A DNA stretch of 64,000 bases. It comes from Euryodendron excelsum (Eukaryota > Streptophyta > Magnoliopsida > Ericales > Pentaphylacaceae). The notes under the pieces are model-generated. The model worked only from the letters and a program-made list of their open reading frames with translations, was not told where the DNA came from and did no database searches. Position numbers and translations under genes: made by a program. Location: positions 16,597,501 to 16,661,500 of the forward strand of contig CM065392.1 of NCBI GenBank assembly GCA_033060915.1, read 5' to 3'. Each line of letters starts with the position of its first letter. Positions within the stretch are counted from its first letter, which is position 1. Shown here in pieces: positions 1 through 10,933 of the stretch.

Positions 1-1073
1 CATAACCTTAAGGAATTTAGTGCGTTCGATGGCTAATCTCTTAAGGGTAATGGAATATGCAAACATACCATTTGTATGGTAAAGAAAAATGATTTTCGAA
101 AATTTTTAAGCCAAGTTCTCAAGAGTTCTTACTCCATTCCATTCCAAACTCTGCTTTCAAAAATCTCTAATCAAGATTTCAAAATATTCCAAAACTCTTT
201 AGAGTTCATTTCAAAGTCATTGCAAATACTCTCTTAAGTTCATTTTAAAAGCACTTTCAAAACCTCTCTCATGTTGATTTCAAAAACACTTTTAAAACTT
301 ACTTGAGTCTATTTTGATGCACTTCAAAATCTCTCTTCATTTGGTTTCAAAAACTCTCTTAAGTACATGTCAAAACCACTCCAAATACTCTTAGGTTTAA
401 GTTTCAAAACTAAGACTCTCTGGAGTCCATTTTTTAATCGTGTTCTAACACGAACTATGACTAACTTGATTATCGCTAAATAAAATACATAGACAACTTA
501 GGAAAACCTAAGTGCTAGCACCACGTCCTCCAAATAAACACACTTCAAAAATATTTCAATCATATAATTTTTAAAACTTACAACTCAAACACTAGTCAAA
601 TCTTTCAAATAATGTTCTCGCACGAACTACGAAAATATATGTAATTTCCAAAAATATTTCAAATGGTCATTTTCTTAAAACCCTCATGTACACCTTAATG
701 AGTTCCATCATATCTAAGTTGTCAGTATCCATCTATACACGTATCATTACAATAGATTGTAAACAATGGATGGTAAATATAACGTGCGTCACTTAGCCAA
801 GCATGTTATTCAACCTTAACAAGCATAAACGACAGTTTCGACCATCCTTATTATAGGTTGTATACATCATAAACTCAATTAGGCTTTTAAATGGCATAAA
901 AAAAATTTCATGTAAAAAAAGATACTAATTTTTTTTTCTATACACAAAACGACACATAAAAAAATTGTTCATAAACAAAACAATGCATGACAGATTCCAA
1001 AAAAAAAAAAAAAAAAATTCAGAAACTGACCACAAAAAAATTAAGAGAGTCAGAAACCTTGTAACATAAACAT
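1..1073. other. AT-rich non-coding DNA with degenerate short repeats
   Basis: No coding region is recognisable. From about 110 to 430 the sequence is a loose series of units built on TTTCAAAA...CTCTCTTAAG, spaced roughly 40-60 bp apart, like a decayed minisatellite. The style resembles the CAAAACTTT repeats of the Ogre-like elements further on, but I could not align them. The rest is plain AT-rich sequence with poly(A) runs (for example near 1000-1016). Confidence 0.5.
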
Positions 1074-1698
1074 TAGAGAAATGCTAAATATACCGCATAA
1101 GTTCACTGGTTTTTTTATACTGGCTGATATAGCTGTCTATGTGGTTGATCCACATCAACAAGTTAAATTTTCAATTTTCACCTTAAAGACCGGAAGGAAA
1201 AAAAAAAAAGGAGAGAGAGAACAAAAATGATGAATAGAAACAATGCCTTGTCTTTCTCCTTCCCCTGCGAACTTTTGCCTTGTAATTCGCATAGAATTTC
1301 TTTTTTGCCATGGCCTCATAATTCTCTTATCGTTGTTCCTAAAAGGATAATATAAACTGATTCCAAATTTTGTTTGCGATTCCAATTTTACACTGATTAA
1401 ATATATTATAGTGGCAGTGATTAATTTAACACAGGTTAAGCATCATAGGCCAACACCCTTCTTATCATCTCTATCCATCTCTTGAATGTATGTATCTCTC
1501 TTTATTTGTATATATAATGTATATATGTTCGTTTCATGCTATATTGTTGGGTTACATTGTAGATAATTCCCACTTGGGATTCTTGTACATAGAGATGGTT
1601 TGGGTGGAGAGAAGTGGAATACTATGGAGGAAAATGTAAAGTCTATGAAGAGGTAAGGAAAAAATTTCAGATTAGAGTCTTGTATTTTCGGGCTCCGG

Positions 1699-2442
1699 AT
1701 TCTCTCCATTCGGTGGATGAAATGGAGAGGTCCAGTTCATTTCTTGGATGTGTGACAGGTCAAATAACATGGAAATGGCGGGCAGAGATCTAACCACCTC
1801 ACGTTTATTAAAATCCAACATCGGAACGTTGTCGTTTTGCTCACAACGTTTATAGGACTAACAAAACGGCTTATCTCAACGTTTTCACTCTCTCTCTAGC
1901 TTGCGATTTTCTCTCTCTGAGTCTTCTCAGTGCACCCTCTCTACATTCTTGCCGTGATGAATGATGGAAGTTACTCGATCATAAGATGGGTAGAAGAGCA
2001 AGCCGCTAACAAACGAATTTCATCTTCTCTCTTGCTTTGATTGTCATTCTTTTCCAAAAACTGAAAGAATCCCAACCATTCGAAGCCGGAACACAGCTTC
2101 ATCGCTGCTTGGTTCCCTTAATTCAATGGAAATATTGGACGTGGGTTTCAAACTCTCTCTTTCTGTCTCTAGCCCACTATGTCTGCCAGCCAGCAAATTC
2201 AGGGATGTCTGCAATTGTGAAATTTGGTGGAAAGGAACAAACCCAACTTACCCGGGCTTTAACGGAGAAATTGACGGAGTGATGGCTCTGCGATCTTAGT
2301 TCTCTGAGTGAAACGACTTCATTTTGGAGTTCTTTTTAATCTCGGCAATGTGGCTGCGATATCTGTCTTATGTGACGTGTTATACATCCATGAAATGAAC
2401 TGTACCTCTCTATTCCATCCCTTCCAAGGGATGGAGAGGATC
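1699..2442. mobile_element. Candidate non-autonomous DNA transposon with long inverted arms
   Basis: The segments 1699-1772 and 2364-2442 are inverted copies of each other. Both contain, in opposite orientation, an AGAGAGG-type block, then CAGTTCATTTC, then GGATGT. They enclose about 590 bp with a different texture: CT-rich patches and a GTCGTTTTGCTC motif typical of plant gene leaders. This looks like a gene piece carried between long inverted repeats, as in Pack-MULEs. The right arm also holds a tight hairpin (CCATCCCTT, CC loop, AAGGGATGG). A weaker outer pair, AGAGAAATGCT at 1075 and its complement ending near 2582, could be the true ends. No transposase is present, and neither the ends nor a target duplication is settled. 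Confidence 0.4.
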
Positions 2443-2580
2443 TTAATGTGTATTTTCGTCTTGCACATTATCAAAAACTTTATCCTAAAAGAAGGAGTCC
2501 CAGTCATTGCCAAACTGGCTAACCATGTCAGCCGGTGGGATAATGCGGTAAATAATTAAAGCTGTGATGCGTAGCATTAC

Positions 2581-3894
2581 TCTAAATATTATGATTCAAA
2601 TAATGATGCGTGACTTGTCCAACAGCTAGAAACTGAAGCAACATATATGGAATAGGGATGATGACCATATTACCAATTAAATTACAAAAGAACAGGATGA
2701 CCATATTAACAAACAAATAACCAAATTAGGGATGAGACCATATAACCAAACAAGTAACCACAAAAATACATGGAATAGCTCTTTATATCATGAATTTCAC
2801 AACCACATAAATAACTAGTATTAGCTTATTACCATAGGGGGGGATCTCAAATGCTACGAGTCATAATTTATTACCATAGGAGATGGAGGTGTAATGATTT
2901 TTTTTTTTTTAATTTAGGGGTTAAGTAAACTGAGTTATAGTTAAGATAGTGAAAATGTAATTAACTTAATTTTTAGTCTCAAGAGTTAAAAGAAAAATGT
3001 TCAAGTTACACAAAAGTGTGTTGTAAATTGGAACTTACAGTTCGGTCCGTGAGTTTGGGTTTGTGAGCATTGTTTAAAACCACTTTCAACACTTTTCGTT
3101 TTACCGGGATGTGTTGGTTTTGGTATTATAAAAAAAAAAAATTGTAATTTAAATATTTTAGTTAATATATTTGAAATCTAAAATTTATTTCACGTCCTAA
3201 ATTTAATAATTGAATGAATCATTGAAAGCTTTAAAACTTTTTGTGATTTATATTGGGCTTTTGAAGTAGCACCAAATTTGCTAAAATATTAGTTACAAAT
3301 TCATCATTTAAAAATCATGCATCGTTTGAAGTTATTGGAAATATTGTAAATCTAACTCACGTGAGTAAAAATCTAAGGTTGAGTTGATTGCGTAGTTATA
3401 CGGCGATATTCTATAATGAAAAAGGAATTTCTTGCTCCTATTAAAAATTTATAGGATTTATTTGTTCAACAAAAGAAAAAGTAGGAGTTATCCATAATTT
3501 TCTTTGTAATTATTACGCACGACTACTATAACTAGTACAATTGTTACGTACTACTATTTCAACTAATGATTATTATTATTATTATTATTATTATATAGTT
3601 GGGTTTTCATGCACTCTACATCACGGCAAATAAAATATGGTACAGTAGACTTAGGAACAAGAACCCTGTGCCGGCAATGTACGTAGGCAATAGTCACATA
3701 GTAAATATCAAATAAATAATATATATCGAACACAAACGTCCTGATAAAAGAAAATCTCTCACTATTATCGGAACGTAGAAAACTAAAAATTCCACTTCCT
3801 TGTATCATCCGCATTTTATTCATTACATACTTACTGCTGGTACTTGCAATATTAATGTCATTCGTTGTGAATAGGAGCTGGTTGATGACATTCT
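2581..3894. other. Non-coding upstream region of the PDZ-like gene
   Basis: AT-rich sequence without a convincing ORF. It contains a (TTA)n microsatellite at about 3568-3594, roughly 300 bp before the gene's first ATG. The promoter and any 5' leader exon must lie here. I cannot pick a TATA box with confidence because several TATATA-like strings occur (for example near 3718-3724). Confidence 0.5.
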
Positions 3895-4348
3895 ATGGAG
3901 AAGAAGTACAATTCTCTCTTCAAAAAGAAGGAGATGGGCTGCAGTGATCATCATCAGACGGTGGTCTGTGTGAAACAAGTGAAGCAAGAGGTGAAGGATG
4001 AGTGGGATGAGAGCATGCCGCTGCCAGGAGACATCATTGAAGGGGTTGATGCTGGTGGTGATGATGCGATGTTTGTGCCAGCCAAGGCTAGGTCCGACCT
4101 CAATTCACAACTCGGGAAGCTCAACCGACAACTAATTGAGGCTGCCATATGGATGAAGGTCCGGAGAGGCCAAAGCACGCTTAAGCTACGGGTGTGTGTC
4201 GTGCCCGAGAAGAGGAGTTCCAAACTGCACAAAAAGTTTACGATTAGAGCAGCCACCGATGACAGACATGTCGCAGTTTTGGGGGACTTGACGTTGGAAC
4301 AGTGCACTGAATTACAGGGTAGCTCTCTCTCTCTCTCTCTCTCTCTTC

Positions 4349-4384
<36 letters not shown>

Positions 4385-6062
4385 AACAACAAATGGATTT
4401 TTTTGGTAATTTTCTATGGTTAAAATGATCCATAAGAAAACAAAACTAATCATATTGGGACATATCCTAAGGGAATCAAGTCTCAGGATTGCTGTGGCCC
4501 CATTGTTACTTCAAACTATATATATGAAGTTTCGGGGTGGAATATTCTACTCAATAAACCCTGGAAACCCATAGCTCAAATGGAATTTGGTCACTATCAA
4601 TTGCAATGCACAAAATTTCAACCAATTACCAGTAATCTTTCCCTTATCAGAAATATGGATTTACTACATGGTGGTTTTAGGTATTTAATTGCAGATTGAA
4701 TATCTGCAATCTTTTTAGTGAGCTAAAGACTATATGTTGCATCTAGTCTGAGAAATAAAACCAAGAAAAGAAAAAAAGGAGGGCTACATATGAATTTCCA
4801 ACTAATCAAGCATAAGTATTTACCTTCCTTCGTGGACTGGGGCTTTATGATTTTGAATTTGAGTGGCAGCAAAACACATTGTGGTGAACTGTCTATATAA
4901 ACAAATTGTAAGCTGTTCGGCGTTTTATCTCACCATGTATATGTATATATATATATATATGTATGCAGAAATGAGCAAGAGGGTATTGAACCTGGACTTG
5001 AGGGGATTTAACCAGAAGGGAGTGAAGTATGACTGGAAGATGAAGGTGGGTACCTATCTTCCAGATCGGCTATCTACTGTTGTTAGTTCCATTCTTTTCA
5101 TGCCTCTTCCCGGCGAGCATGGCATTGATGCTACCACAGTCAGAACCATGGCCTGGTTCTCAGCAACAGTTTCTTCAGGGGCTCCTCTTATCTTTGTTAA
5201 TATCCAAACAGAACAAATTGTCACCTCGGTATATATTGCTCTTCTTCTTCTTCTTCTTCTTCTATCTGTGGTAACTCTGCCAATGTTGCATGGTCTGTAG
5301 ATTTTCAAAAAATACTGCGAAGTTAAAACCATTTCCAAATTTTCCCTAATTTTTCATTTTCTTCCTTAATTTGAAGGAGAGAACTAACACCACGGGAAAA
5401 GAGACAAGTAGGAGTAGACAACACATCTACACTGCTACATTTCAGATTGTGCAAGGGATAAGACTCTGGTTTCTGCCAGGAGTAGCAGAGGTTTCACTTG
5501 AATTGACACCAGAACCAGGAGAACCTAGATTTGGAATGGATATTAAACGAACCGAAGAGGTGATATATATATATATATATATATAATTTCACTTCAAGTT
5601 CCTTGTTTACCTTTTTGCAGCTCAGCTCAGTGTTAGACAATTGGAAATAACATAAAATTCTTCAAGTTCAATGAGCTTATTTGAAATGAGCTACTTCGAT
5701 CTAGTTATAATTACCTAGAGATAACATGCATGTTTCAATAACAGGGCTTCATCTGCGTCTACTCGGTTACCAAGGGGACAGCTGCAGATCGTGCTGGGCT
5801 TAGACACTTGCAGGAACAAGCAAAAAAAAGTGGCCATCTAGTTGTGATTTCTCGATTAGAAGGGAAGAGCCTCATGCCTTCTACTGTCAATTCTGCAGGT
5901 CTGATACATTGTTGTGACCATGCCGATATAAAGGAAACACTTACTTCGGCAATGGATCGAATGGAAGCCATCCAAATACACATCATGTCCTGGCCTACCC
6001 AAATCCCTCCTCATGCTCCACTAGCAATTGGTGCAGCAGCAGCTCTTTGGCCTCCAAGATGA
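3895..6062 (+). CDS. Plant protein with PDZ-like C-terminal segment (4 exons)
   Basis: The exons I infer are 3895-4318, 4969-5228, 5377-5559 and 5745-6062, giving about 394 residues. All introns are GT...AG and the reading frame passes through each junction. Exon 1 encodes an acidic and polar N-terminus and a '[18 protein letters not shown]' helix. Exon 2 holds a well-formed globular stretch ([40 protein letters not shown]). Exon 4 starts [19 protein letters not shown], which resembles the ligand loop and 'G-xx-A-xx-AGL' core of PDZ domains. A second ATG at 3934 (MGCSDHH) has better initiation context (G at -3 and +4) and would expose a Gly2-Cys3 N-terminus suited to lipid modification, so the true protein may be 381 residues. 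An in-frame stop (3886-3888) lies just upstream of 3895. No catalytic motif is visible and I do not recognise a named family. The role is unknown, perhaps a membrane-associated adaptor. It appears intact. Confidence 0.8.
4323..4382. repeat. Compound microsatellite (TC)n-(C)33 in intron 1
   Basis: The intron 1 donor (GT at 4319) is followed after two bases by a CT/TC run and then 33 consecutive C (4350-4382). The G-rich complement could fold into a quadruplex. The exact length is probably unreliable in sequencing. Confidence 0.9.
5239..5263. repeat. (CTT)n microsatellite just inside intron 2
   Basis: About eight CTT units begin ten bases after the intron 2 donor (GT at 5229). Confidence 0.9.
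5563..5585. repeat. (AT)n microsatellite at the intron 3 donor
   Basis: The exon 3 donor GTGATATAT... (GT at 5560) runs straight into an AT dinucleotide run of about 23 bases. Confidence 0.9.
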
Positions 6063-6526
6063 TGTATATATAGGTCCAGATCATGCTAATGATGAATTTG
6101 TTTTTTTAAGAATTATTTACTGCAATGGAACAAATATGTGATGTAAGTAGGAAAGTCAAGCCAGCTATATATATATATATATATATAATGTGAGCATACT
6201 CAAATTGTTCAAGAATAATGATGTGGTTCAAATTGGTTCATAGAGGTGCCCCCCGGGTGATCTGAACCATAATTGATTGCACTTAGCATGTCTTTTCTTC
6301 ATCTAACCCTGGCCACAGGACAATTTGTGAGAACCAGCTGTCACCTTTTTTTCGAAGAATACTGGTTTCTTCAGGACATTAGAAATCCAGAACATGCAGG
6401 CCATCCTCCATATATAAACCGTACGTAAAGCAGTAAGGGCACTGCAAGCTTGGTTGCGAGAACATGTTTATTTTCTATCTGAAGTTCATAAGAATCCATG
6501 TGTGCACTTTTTGTTTTTGTTCTTTC
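6063..6526. other. 3' flank of the PDZ-like gene
   Basis: This is presumably 3' UTR and downstream DNA. It includes an (AT)n run at 6166-6187. No single poly(A) signal stands out. It ends at the poly(T) that marks the 3' end of an old LINE on the opposite strand. Confidence 0.5.
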
Positions 6527-6936
6527 TTTTTTTTTTTTTTGCTAAGCTAAAAAGAATTGCAAACAACAGCAAAGAGAGGAGCAAGAAACAGCAAGCTAAA
6601 CAAAAACAAAAAGATGCCACCAGAACACCCCCCTCAACCAGGATTGTCTACCAAGATAGCCTCCATCATAGAGAGGCGCAACTCAGCAGCCGCAAAAGAT
6701 CCAGAGAACTGATTCCTGAAAGCCCAACAAGCTAACTCATGAGCAGCACCATTAGCACACCTAGGAATGTAGGCAAACGACCATCCAGGCCGTTGAGACA
6801 TGATAGCCTTAATATCCATCACCAAAGGGATGATTGACCAATGGGGGTGATGTATGATGCCCATGCAAGAATTAATCACCACTTGAGAATCACCTTCAAC
6901 GATGATAGAATTCCAGCCTTCTCCAAAAGCCCATAG
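6527..6936 (-). pseudogene. LINE RNase H domain, C-terminal half, with poly(A) tail
   Basis: The minus strand reads LWAFGEGWNSIIVEGDSQVV..., the second half of a plant LINE-type RNase H domain (RVT_3 family). 'VEGDS' carries the third acidic active-site residue, and 'RCANGAAHELA' is the usual C-terminal signature with His, as is common in this family. The ORF ends near 6634, followed by a short 3' UTR and a poly(A) tail seen as 14 T at 6527-6540. The N-terminal half lies 26 kb away at 33288-33524, separated by a nested LTR element. Bases 6932-6936 (CATAG) are the left copy of that element's target duplication. The LINE copy is 5'-truncated, with only about 650 bp remaining. Confidence 0.85.
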
Positions 6937-7770
6937 TGTCACGAGCTAGCAAGCAGGGCATTACACGGTGACAATAATACAACCCGCCATGATCATACGT
7001 AGCAGAAATAATCCGTAAGGCAACTATGCACCAAGCAATAGTCCCACCAAACTTAAACACCGAGACATAAGGCTATGCACTCATCCAGGATCCATCCGTA
7101 ATGCCCGCACATCTTGTTAAGCTCCGTCCTCTGATGTTCGAGCCATACGGCTTACCTAAGCTATAGGCGATAGTAATGCTACTCTCAAATGCGCACACAC
7201 ATGACAAGCAATGTGCTTAGCGCTAGTCCCTCTCAAAACACAAGCAAGATAATAATGTGCAAACAGACATGCGCGTGAGCCAAACATCATCTGTTAGGCA
7301 CGACGCCTCCATCCATGAAGCACTTAGTGCCCCACGTCAAAGTTATTGCGCGCAAGGATAGGCACAACTGAATAGCAACCAATAGCCCATAACATAGTGT
7401 CCTAAGACATTAACGCTAGCCAAACCAAGCAGCTGTGTATACAAGTTTGAACTTAACATGCAAGTGCACACGAGGTATACGGCATACAAATGTGCACACC
7501 GAAACCCAATCTGTCATGAGCATAAGCCCCACCACGGCACAGATGCGGCATAGCGGATGTGAATGTCACAACCCCATCCTCGATGCCAATGCCCAACATC
7601 TGTCCTACCAGATACAATACCGCTCATGTAGCCCCTAGACTAGCATAAGGACTGTAGCCACGTGCCACAGTCGGCCCCCAAGTCTCGCCCACTCCTTTGG
7701 GAGACTTACTTGAGTGATGTCCCTTTTGGTAGCACTAGGGGATGGTAGAGTCAACACCAGACCCCCTCCC

Positions 7771-7842
<72 letters not shown>

Positions 7843-8041
7843 TTTATAATAGCATTCTGAGCTATCTCCAAACTTGTAGGAGAAAACATCTTGTCTTCTC
7901 GAGGAGTCATAATTCATAAATCTAATAAATATGAAAATTACAAATTATGAGATTGCATACCATTGGCCAACCATGCTCAAACATACCATAAGCCAAGGTC
8001 CTTCGTGGCCTCAGGCGTGCCACAGATGGCAACACGTGACA
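6937..8041 (-). repeat. 3' LTR (left copy) of the small LTR element
   Basis: It begins TGTCACGAGC and ends ACGTGACA. Its first ~195 bp match 9722-9919 and also 10335-10530. From about 7200 to its end it matches 32515-33282. About 70 bp (7132-7199) have no counterpart in the split right LTR and were probably lost at the later insertion site. A 71-base poly(C) tract is present only in this copy. Confidence 0.85.
7772..7842. repeat. Homopolymer of 71 C inside an LTR
   Basis: 71 uninterrupted C follow a short CCCCCTCCCT lead. In the sister LTR the same place (about 33071-33083) has only a short unexpanded sequence between ACACTAGATTCCG and CTTTATAATAGC. Reading frames through it give meaningless glycine runs on the minus strand. 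Confidence 0.95.
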
Positions 8042-9707
8042 TGCTCCACCACTTCAACAATCATTGTCTTAGATGATGCCAAAGCCTAGTGCCAACTCTT
8101 GACACTCTGGCCCACTCGAATAGTCAACGCCCTCATTGATGCTAAGCATAACGCAGAATGCAGTGGTACTTATATACCCCCACAATGAGTTGCCACCACC
8201 CCTCGCAGACCAACACCTCCGTGCTGATAGCCTACAAATTTGGTCTCCCCTAAATCTGCCCCCATTACTACTTGAAGCAAAGGTTCGCCGAGACTTTCAT
8301 GCTGAACTCGGCTAAGCAAGACACCTTTTCCACTACATTAAGCAAACACAAACTCCTCTGAGCAAGTGCCTCGTATCATATTACTCCATCCATCGGCAAC
8401 ATGTATGCGCTGTCCATTGTACACTAAGGAAAGGTGTGCGCTGACCATCATGCACCCTCCACCACTTAAAGGGATCGATGCTCTCATCGACAAGCACTCT
8501 GTGTGGACTGTCTATACAACTTTGCAGCTGAACCCACAAAAGCTCACTTGACATCAGAATTCACCCTGTGCATAACCCAAAGGTGCCCTCAGGATATCTT
8601 ATGGTTCCATCCCACACTAGTTCCCAACTGACCAGCACTCCCAACAAATGCAAGTCCGTCTCCACTGTCAAAGTAAACCTTGCCCACTAGCAAACAGTTC
8701 CAACTACTAAAGTTTCCACAATATTGCTCCAGTATCTCAGTCCTCAAACCTTCACCCGAAGACAAACCATGCTGTTTCAGTGCCTCAACTCTCCAGCTTT
8801 CACTTAAAATCAGCTTATACTGTTCTAGTACCTTGGCTCTCCAGCGTTCACCCAAAATCAGTTTGCACAACACCAGTGCCTGATCCTCTGATCTTTACCC
8901 AGAGACTGCCCATAATGCTTCCCTCCGTTAGAGGACTTTATGTCTTGATGAAAGCTCGTTACACAGTGCTCTCAAGCAACGATGAACTCCTTTGAGCCAC
9001 CTGACGTTCCCTAGCCAACATGTATCCCAATGAGGGAAGACCACCCAAAGATTAAAATAAGAAAACACGCTTTCTACAAATGCCAACAGCTAAGCGCATA
9101 AATGAGCATAACCACTAAGTGAGCACAAAGCCAACAAAGTAACTATATAATAATACAAGCAAAACTGCCAACAGTTTTGGCCAATTTAAGGGTTAAATGA
9201 AGGTAAGAAAATCCCACAACACGAATCAAGTTCTTCTACACAAGCTCACGTACTGTAGAAACAACCCACCAATCCAACAAAGTAGCACTATGAGCTATGC
9301 ACCAAAATCAATTATTCGACACACAGAAGCACTCATGCACTATTAAGCTAGTCCCATGCACATCCTTAAGACAGCTTGTTGCACTAAGCACCACGACCAC
9401 AATCAAGGGACTGAATGCGTGTCCAAAGCTTGTTGAAGCAGCCACTCTAACGAAGGTACCAAAGGGGTTCAAATAGCAACCAAGTCCACTGATACCATAA
9501 GATTTCTAACCACGTAGACTAGAAGCTGCTAGCTCGGGCCACCAATCCATTTGTCATAAGATCGAATGACACTCGCTCCATTGCAAAACCGGCAACCAAC
9601 TATCTGAAGCAAAAAACCCACTGAAGAGATGCTCACCACAATTGAAGAAAATGACCACACGGATAAGAGAAGTAGCACCCAATTGATGCACACCATGGAT
9701 GGTTAGT
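8042..9707 (-). other. Internal region of the small LTR element, non-coding
   Basis: No gag, protease or polymerase motif is visible on either strand. Next to the left LTR the minus strand reads AAGTGGTGGAGCA, a purine-rich stretch placed where a polypurine tract is expected. The only internal structure I see is a short tandem repeat at about 8720-8890. Confidence 0.7.
8720..8890 (-). repeat. Tandem ~48-bp repeat encoding 16-residue units on the minus strand
   Basis: Three to four degenerate units are present. On the minus strand they read as successive 16-residue blocks of the form LILGERWRAKVLEQYK, LILSESWRVEALKQHG, LSSGEGLRTEILEQYC, within a 94-codon ORF (8873-8589). The repeat period is a multiple of three, so the frame is kept, but no known domain is evident and the host element is non-coding elsewhere. 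Confidence 0.6.
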
Positions 9708-9719
9708 GCTCTGATACCA
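9708..9719 (-). promoter_or_regulatory. Primer binding site, initiator tRNA-Met type
   Basis: The minus strand reads TGGTATCAGAGC, the classic complement of the 3' end of plant initiator tRNA-Met, two bases from the end of the LTR that begins (in plus coordinates) at 9722. It fixes the minus orientation of the small LTR element. Confidence 0.9.
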
Positions 9720-9721
9720 AC

Positions 9722-9919
9722 TGTCACAGGCTGGCAGGTTGGGCACCACAAGGTGAAAGTAATGTGACTCGCCATGATCATACGCAGCAAAAATAACTCT
9801 TGACGCGACTACGTACCAAGCAATAGTCCCACTAAACTCAAACACCGAAGCATAAAACTATGCACTCGTCCAGGATCAATCCATAATGCCCCGCACATCT
9901 TGTTAAGCTCCATCCCCCA
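9722..9919 (-). repeat. Right LTR of the small element, outer fragment
   Basis: It begins TGTCACAGGC and matches the first ~195 bp of the left LTR (6937-7131). It breaks off after CTTGTTAAGCTCCATCCCC, where Ogre-like sequence starts. The remainder of this LTR is at 32515-33282. Confidence 0.85.
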
Positions 9920-10933
9920 CAATAGTCATAAAAGCATTGCCAAGGTCAAAGTCATCAAATAAACGACCTCAACATTAGTCATAAAAGCAAAGAATAAGAA
10001 AGGGATGAAACTGTTAAAGGTGATCATGGGAGTCAAAGTCGAGTAGAATGATCGGTTTGAGCCTTCTATCCTATTCTTTCAAAAACCTAACACCTAGCTC
10101 ACTTTACAGTCATAAAAATACCTTTCAAATTGGTCATTGTTGTCATTGCTCTTCAAAATAAGATGGTTACATTGGGAAGAGCTCTATCTAGCATAAAGAG
10201 TTTTGAGAAGACAATTTCTATCTCAACTTAACAAGTGTTTCAATGCACCCCTGTCAAAAACAACACCAATAGTCTTTAATAAAAGTAACAATTTCAATCA
10301 ACAACAGGAATAAGTCGTCTTCATCGGCATTAACTGTCATGGGCTGGTAGGTTGGGCACCACACGGTGAAAGTAATGTGACTCGCCATGATCATACGCAG
10401 CAAAAATAACTCTTGACGCGACTACGCACCAAGCAATAGTCCTGCCAAACTCAAACACTGAGGCATAAAGCTATGCACTTGTCCAGGATCTATCCATAAT
10501 GCCCCGCACATCTTGTTAAGCTCCATCCCCAACATTAGTCATAAAAGCAATGCCAAGGTCAAAGTCATCAAATAAACGACCTCAACATTAGTCATAAAAG
10601 CAAAGAATAAGAAAGGGATGAAACTGTTAAAGGTGATTATGGGAATCAAAGCCGAGTAGAATGATAGGTTTGAGCCTTCTATCCAATTCTTTCAAAAACC
10701 CGACACCTAGCTCATGTTACTGTCCAAAAAAGACCTTTCAAATTGGTTATTGTTGTTATTGATCTTCAAAGTAAGATGGTTACATTGGAAAGTGCTCTAT
10801 CTAGCAGAAGGAGTTCTGAGAAGACAACTTCTATCCTTTCAATGCACCCCTGTCAAAAGCAACACCAACAGTCTTCAACAGAAGTAACAATTTCAGTTAA
10901 CAACAGGAATAAGTTGTCTTCATCGACATCAAC
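9722..10933. repeat. Tandem duplication of about 0.6 kb across an insertion junction
   Basis: Copy 1 is 9722-10334 and copy 2 is 10335-10933. Each copy contains the LTR fragment of the small element followed by the start of the Ogre-like internal sequence (GCCAAGGTCAAAGTCATCAA...). Because the unit spans the junction, the duplication must be younger than the Ogre-like insertion. The copies differ by scattered substitutions and a ~14-bp deletion. Confidence 0.85.

Noticed and set aside
1155..1385. 76-codon minus-strand ORF
   Set aside because: Low-complexity context (poly(A), GAGA) and no recognisable similarity.
3954..4453. Minus-strand ORFs opposite exon 1 with glycine and Arg-Glu runs
   Set aside because: They are shadows of the coding exon and of the (TC)n-(C)n intron repeat.
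7635..7917. Minus-strand ORFs of 60-91 codons with long glycine runs
   Set aside because: They are translations of the 71-base poly(C) tract inside an LTR, and the sister LTR lacks the tract and the frame.
9486..9500. Second tRNA-Met-like string (GGTATCAG on the minus strand)
   Set aside because: It matches only 8 bases and has no LTR end next to it; the real primer site is 9708-9719.
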